DNA of 64,000 bases from PZPK01 sp965230795 (GTDB taxonomy: Bacteria > Pseudomonadota > Gammaproteobacteria > Pseudomonadales > Oleiphilaceae), in contig OZ246020.1 of NCBI GenBank assembly GCA_965230795.1, forward strand, positions 2,852,001-2,916,000. The letters are read 5' to 3'. A program made the translations under genes and the position numbers. Under the pieces are notes generated by a model. It was not told the DNA's origin and ran no database searches. It was given only the letters and a program-made list of their open reading frames with translations. This document shows positions 63,296 through 64,000 of the stretch, piece by piece (the stretch's first letter is position 1; every line of letters begins with the position of its first letter).

Positions 63296-64000
63296 TCACT
63301 GTGAATTGCCCTGCTCGCGATAGGCTCCAGGCGTCTTCCCGGTCCATTTTTTGAACGCGCGATTAAAAGCAGCGGGTTCGGAGAAACCCAGCGCTTCCGC
63401 TATGTCATGTAAGGGAATATCCGGTTGATCCAGCAATATCATGGCACGGTCACGACGGACACTGTCTTTGATTTCCTGAAAGCTGTTGCCTTCTTCCTTG
63501 AGCCTGCGGCGCAGGGTGTGGGTGGTCATATGCAGCTCTTCCGACACCTCCTCGAAACTCAGCATTTCCACCTCTGTGTGCATACCATGACGATGCAATA
63601 GCAATCGTTTGATCTGTGCGGTCAGGCTGTCATCGGAACGAAACTGGGTCAGCAGGGATTCCGGCGCATGATTCAGAAACGGCACCAGACTGTCACTGTC
63701 CTGCCGCAGTGGCAAAGACAACAAACGTTTGTTGAAAACCACCATATTGCGCGACTGTGAAAAGTCATGCCGGCAGGGAAACATTAACGAAAACTCGTCT
63801 TCAAAGGATGGCTTCGGGAAGCGAAACTGAATGCGTTCCAGCAACATGGGCTGGTTGATCATCCAGCACGACAGACGAATCCAGATCACAAACAGGGAGG
63901 TGACGAAGAAGGTGTCGTCCAGATCGTGGGGGTTTTTAAAATCGATCACCCAGCGCGCTTCGTCTCCCGATTCTTCCAACTCCAGTGTCAGGTCATCGGT
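63296..64000 (-). CDS. AraC family regulator (5' end beyond window)
   Basis: At least 234 residues; the frame stays open to base 64000, so the N-terminus is outside. Upstream part looks like the arabinose-binding-domain family (PF12625-like: FVTSLFVIWIRLSCWMINQP, RIQFRFPKPSFEDEFSLMFP). The C-terminal AraC HTH is complete: VSEELHMTTHTLRRRLKEEG, PLHDIAEALGFSEPAAFNRA, FKKWTGKTPGAYRE. Regulated genes are not visible. Confidence 0.92.
   Translation of the reverse strand, partial: TDDLTLELEESGDEARWVIDFKNPHDLDDTFFVTSLFVIWIRLSCWMINQPMLLERIQFRFPKPSFEDEFSLMFPCRHDFSQSRNMVVFNKRLLSLPLRQDSDSLVPFLNHAPESLLTQFRSDDSLTAQIKRLLLHRHGMHTEVEMLSFEEVSEELHMTTHTLRRRLKEEGNSFQEIKDSVRRDRAMILLDQPDIPLHDIAEALGFSEPAAFNRAFKKWTGKTPGAYREQGNSQ

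Overview
The window looks like chromosomal DNA of a marine-type gammaproteobacterium. It holds the rlmKL / rmf / pyrD neighbourhood, uvrB next to aspC, a DUF1272 gene, a CDGSH-fused FMN glutamate-synthase-like protein, PEP-CTERM proteins and a fatty-acid beta-oxidation operon. Genus cannot be fixed from the sequence alone; an Oceanospirillales/Alteromonadales-like host is my inference. Ordinary housekeeping and metabolic genes occupy about 14-48 kb and the last kilobase. Two accessory islands flank them.

Island 1 (about 1-14 kb, nearly all minus strand) is an RHS/polymorphic-toxin-like locus. A large exported YD-repeat shell protein ends in calcium-binding-type TSP3 repeats. It is followed 14 bp later by a separate gene with its own signal peptide that carries the RHS core (DPHG border) and a variable C-terminus, then by a small overlapping gene in the immunity position. 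Upstream lies a head-to-tail array of ten small secreted proteins, with an eleventh relative beyond the immunity gene. All share a late 'S-x2-LAA-xxx-GK-x-V ... GC' pattern. Dispersed repeats built on CTGACCCC(A)TTGAT and a 40-bp element lie on the left edge; the GACCCC words recur on the right edge at 13.7-14.0 kb next to a heptamer tandem repeat.

The middle (14-48 kb) holds a phenol-MetA-type outer-membrane protein, a GDSL hydrolase, a VOC protein, a TPR response regulator, rlmKL, rmf, pyrD, uvrB, aspC, a chemotaxis receptor, two PEP-CTERM-type proteins, a TPR sulfotransferase, a lone periplasmic binding protein, a HAD phosphatase gene with one in-frame amber codon, a TetR-controlled DUF1272/hydrolase pair, a thiolase-FadB-acyl-CoA dehydrogenase-CaiB-hotdog thioesterase operon, and a dicarboxylate/amino-acid symporter.

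Island 2 (about 49.2-63 kb) is the most interesting part. It opens with an array of four integron gene cassettes separated by attC sites (no IntI in the window). It continues with a co-directional cluster for nickel-pincer nucleotide (NPN) chemistry: ferredoxin reductase, 7Fe ferredoxin, TetR regulator, quinolinate phosphoribosyltransferase-like protein, LarC, LarB, LarE, a [4Fe-4S]/BFD-like double ferredoxin, a 476-residue protein that I read as a very divergent LarA-type (DUF2088-like) enzyme, a CinA/MoCF-domain protein, a 52-residue His-rich membrane peptide and an SDR dehydrogenase. A near-perfect palindrome with 10-bp arms and a 5-bp spacer stands before the reductase gene and again before the tetR gene, so the cluster appears to be one regulon. 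A compact tyrosine recombinase closes the island. Together these genes suggest a mobile, regulated pathway that makes the NPN cofactor and uses it in an undescribed, possibly redox-linked reaction.
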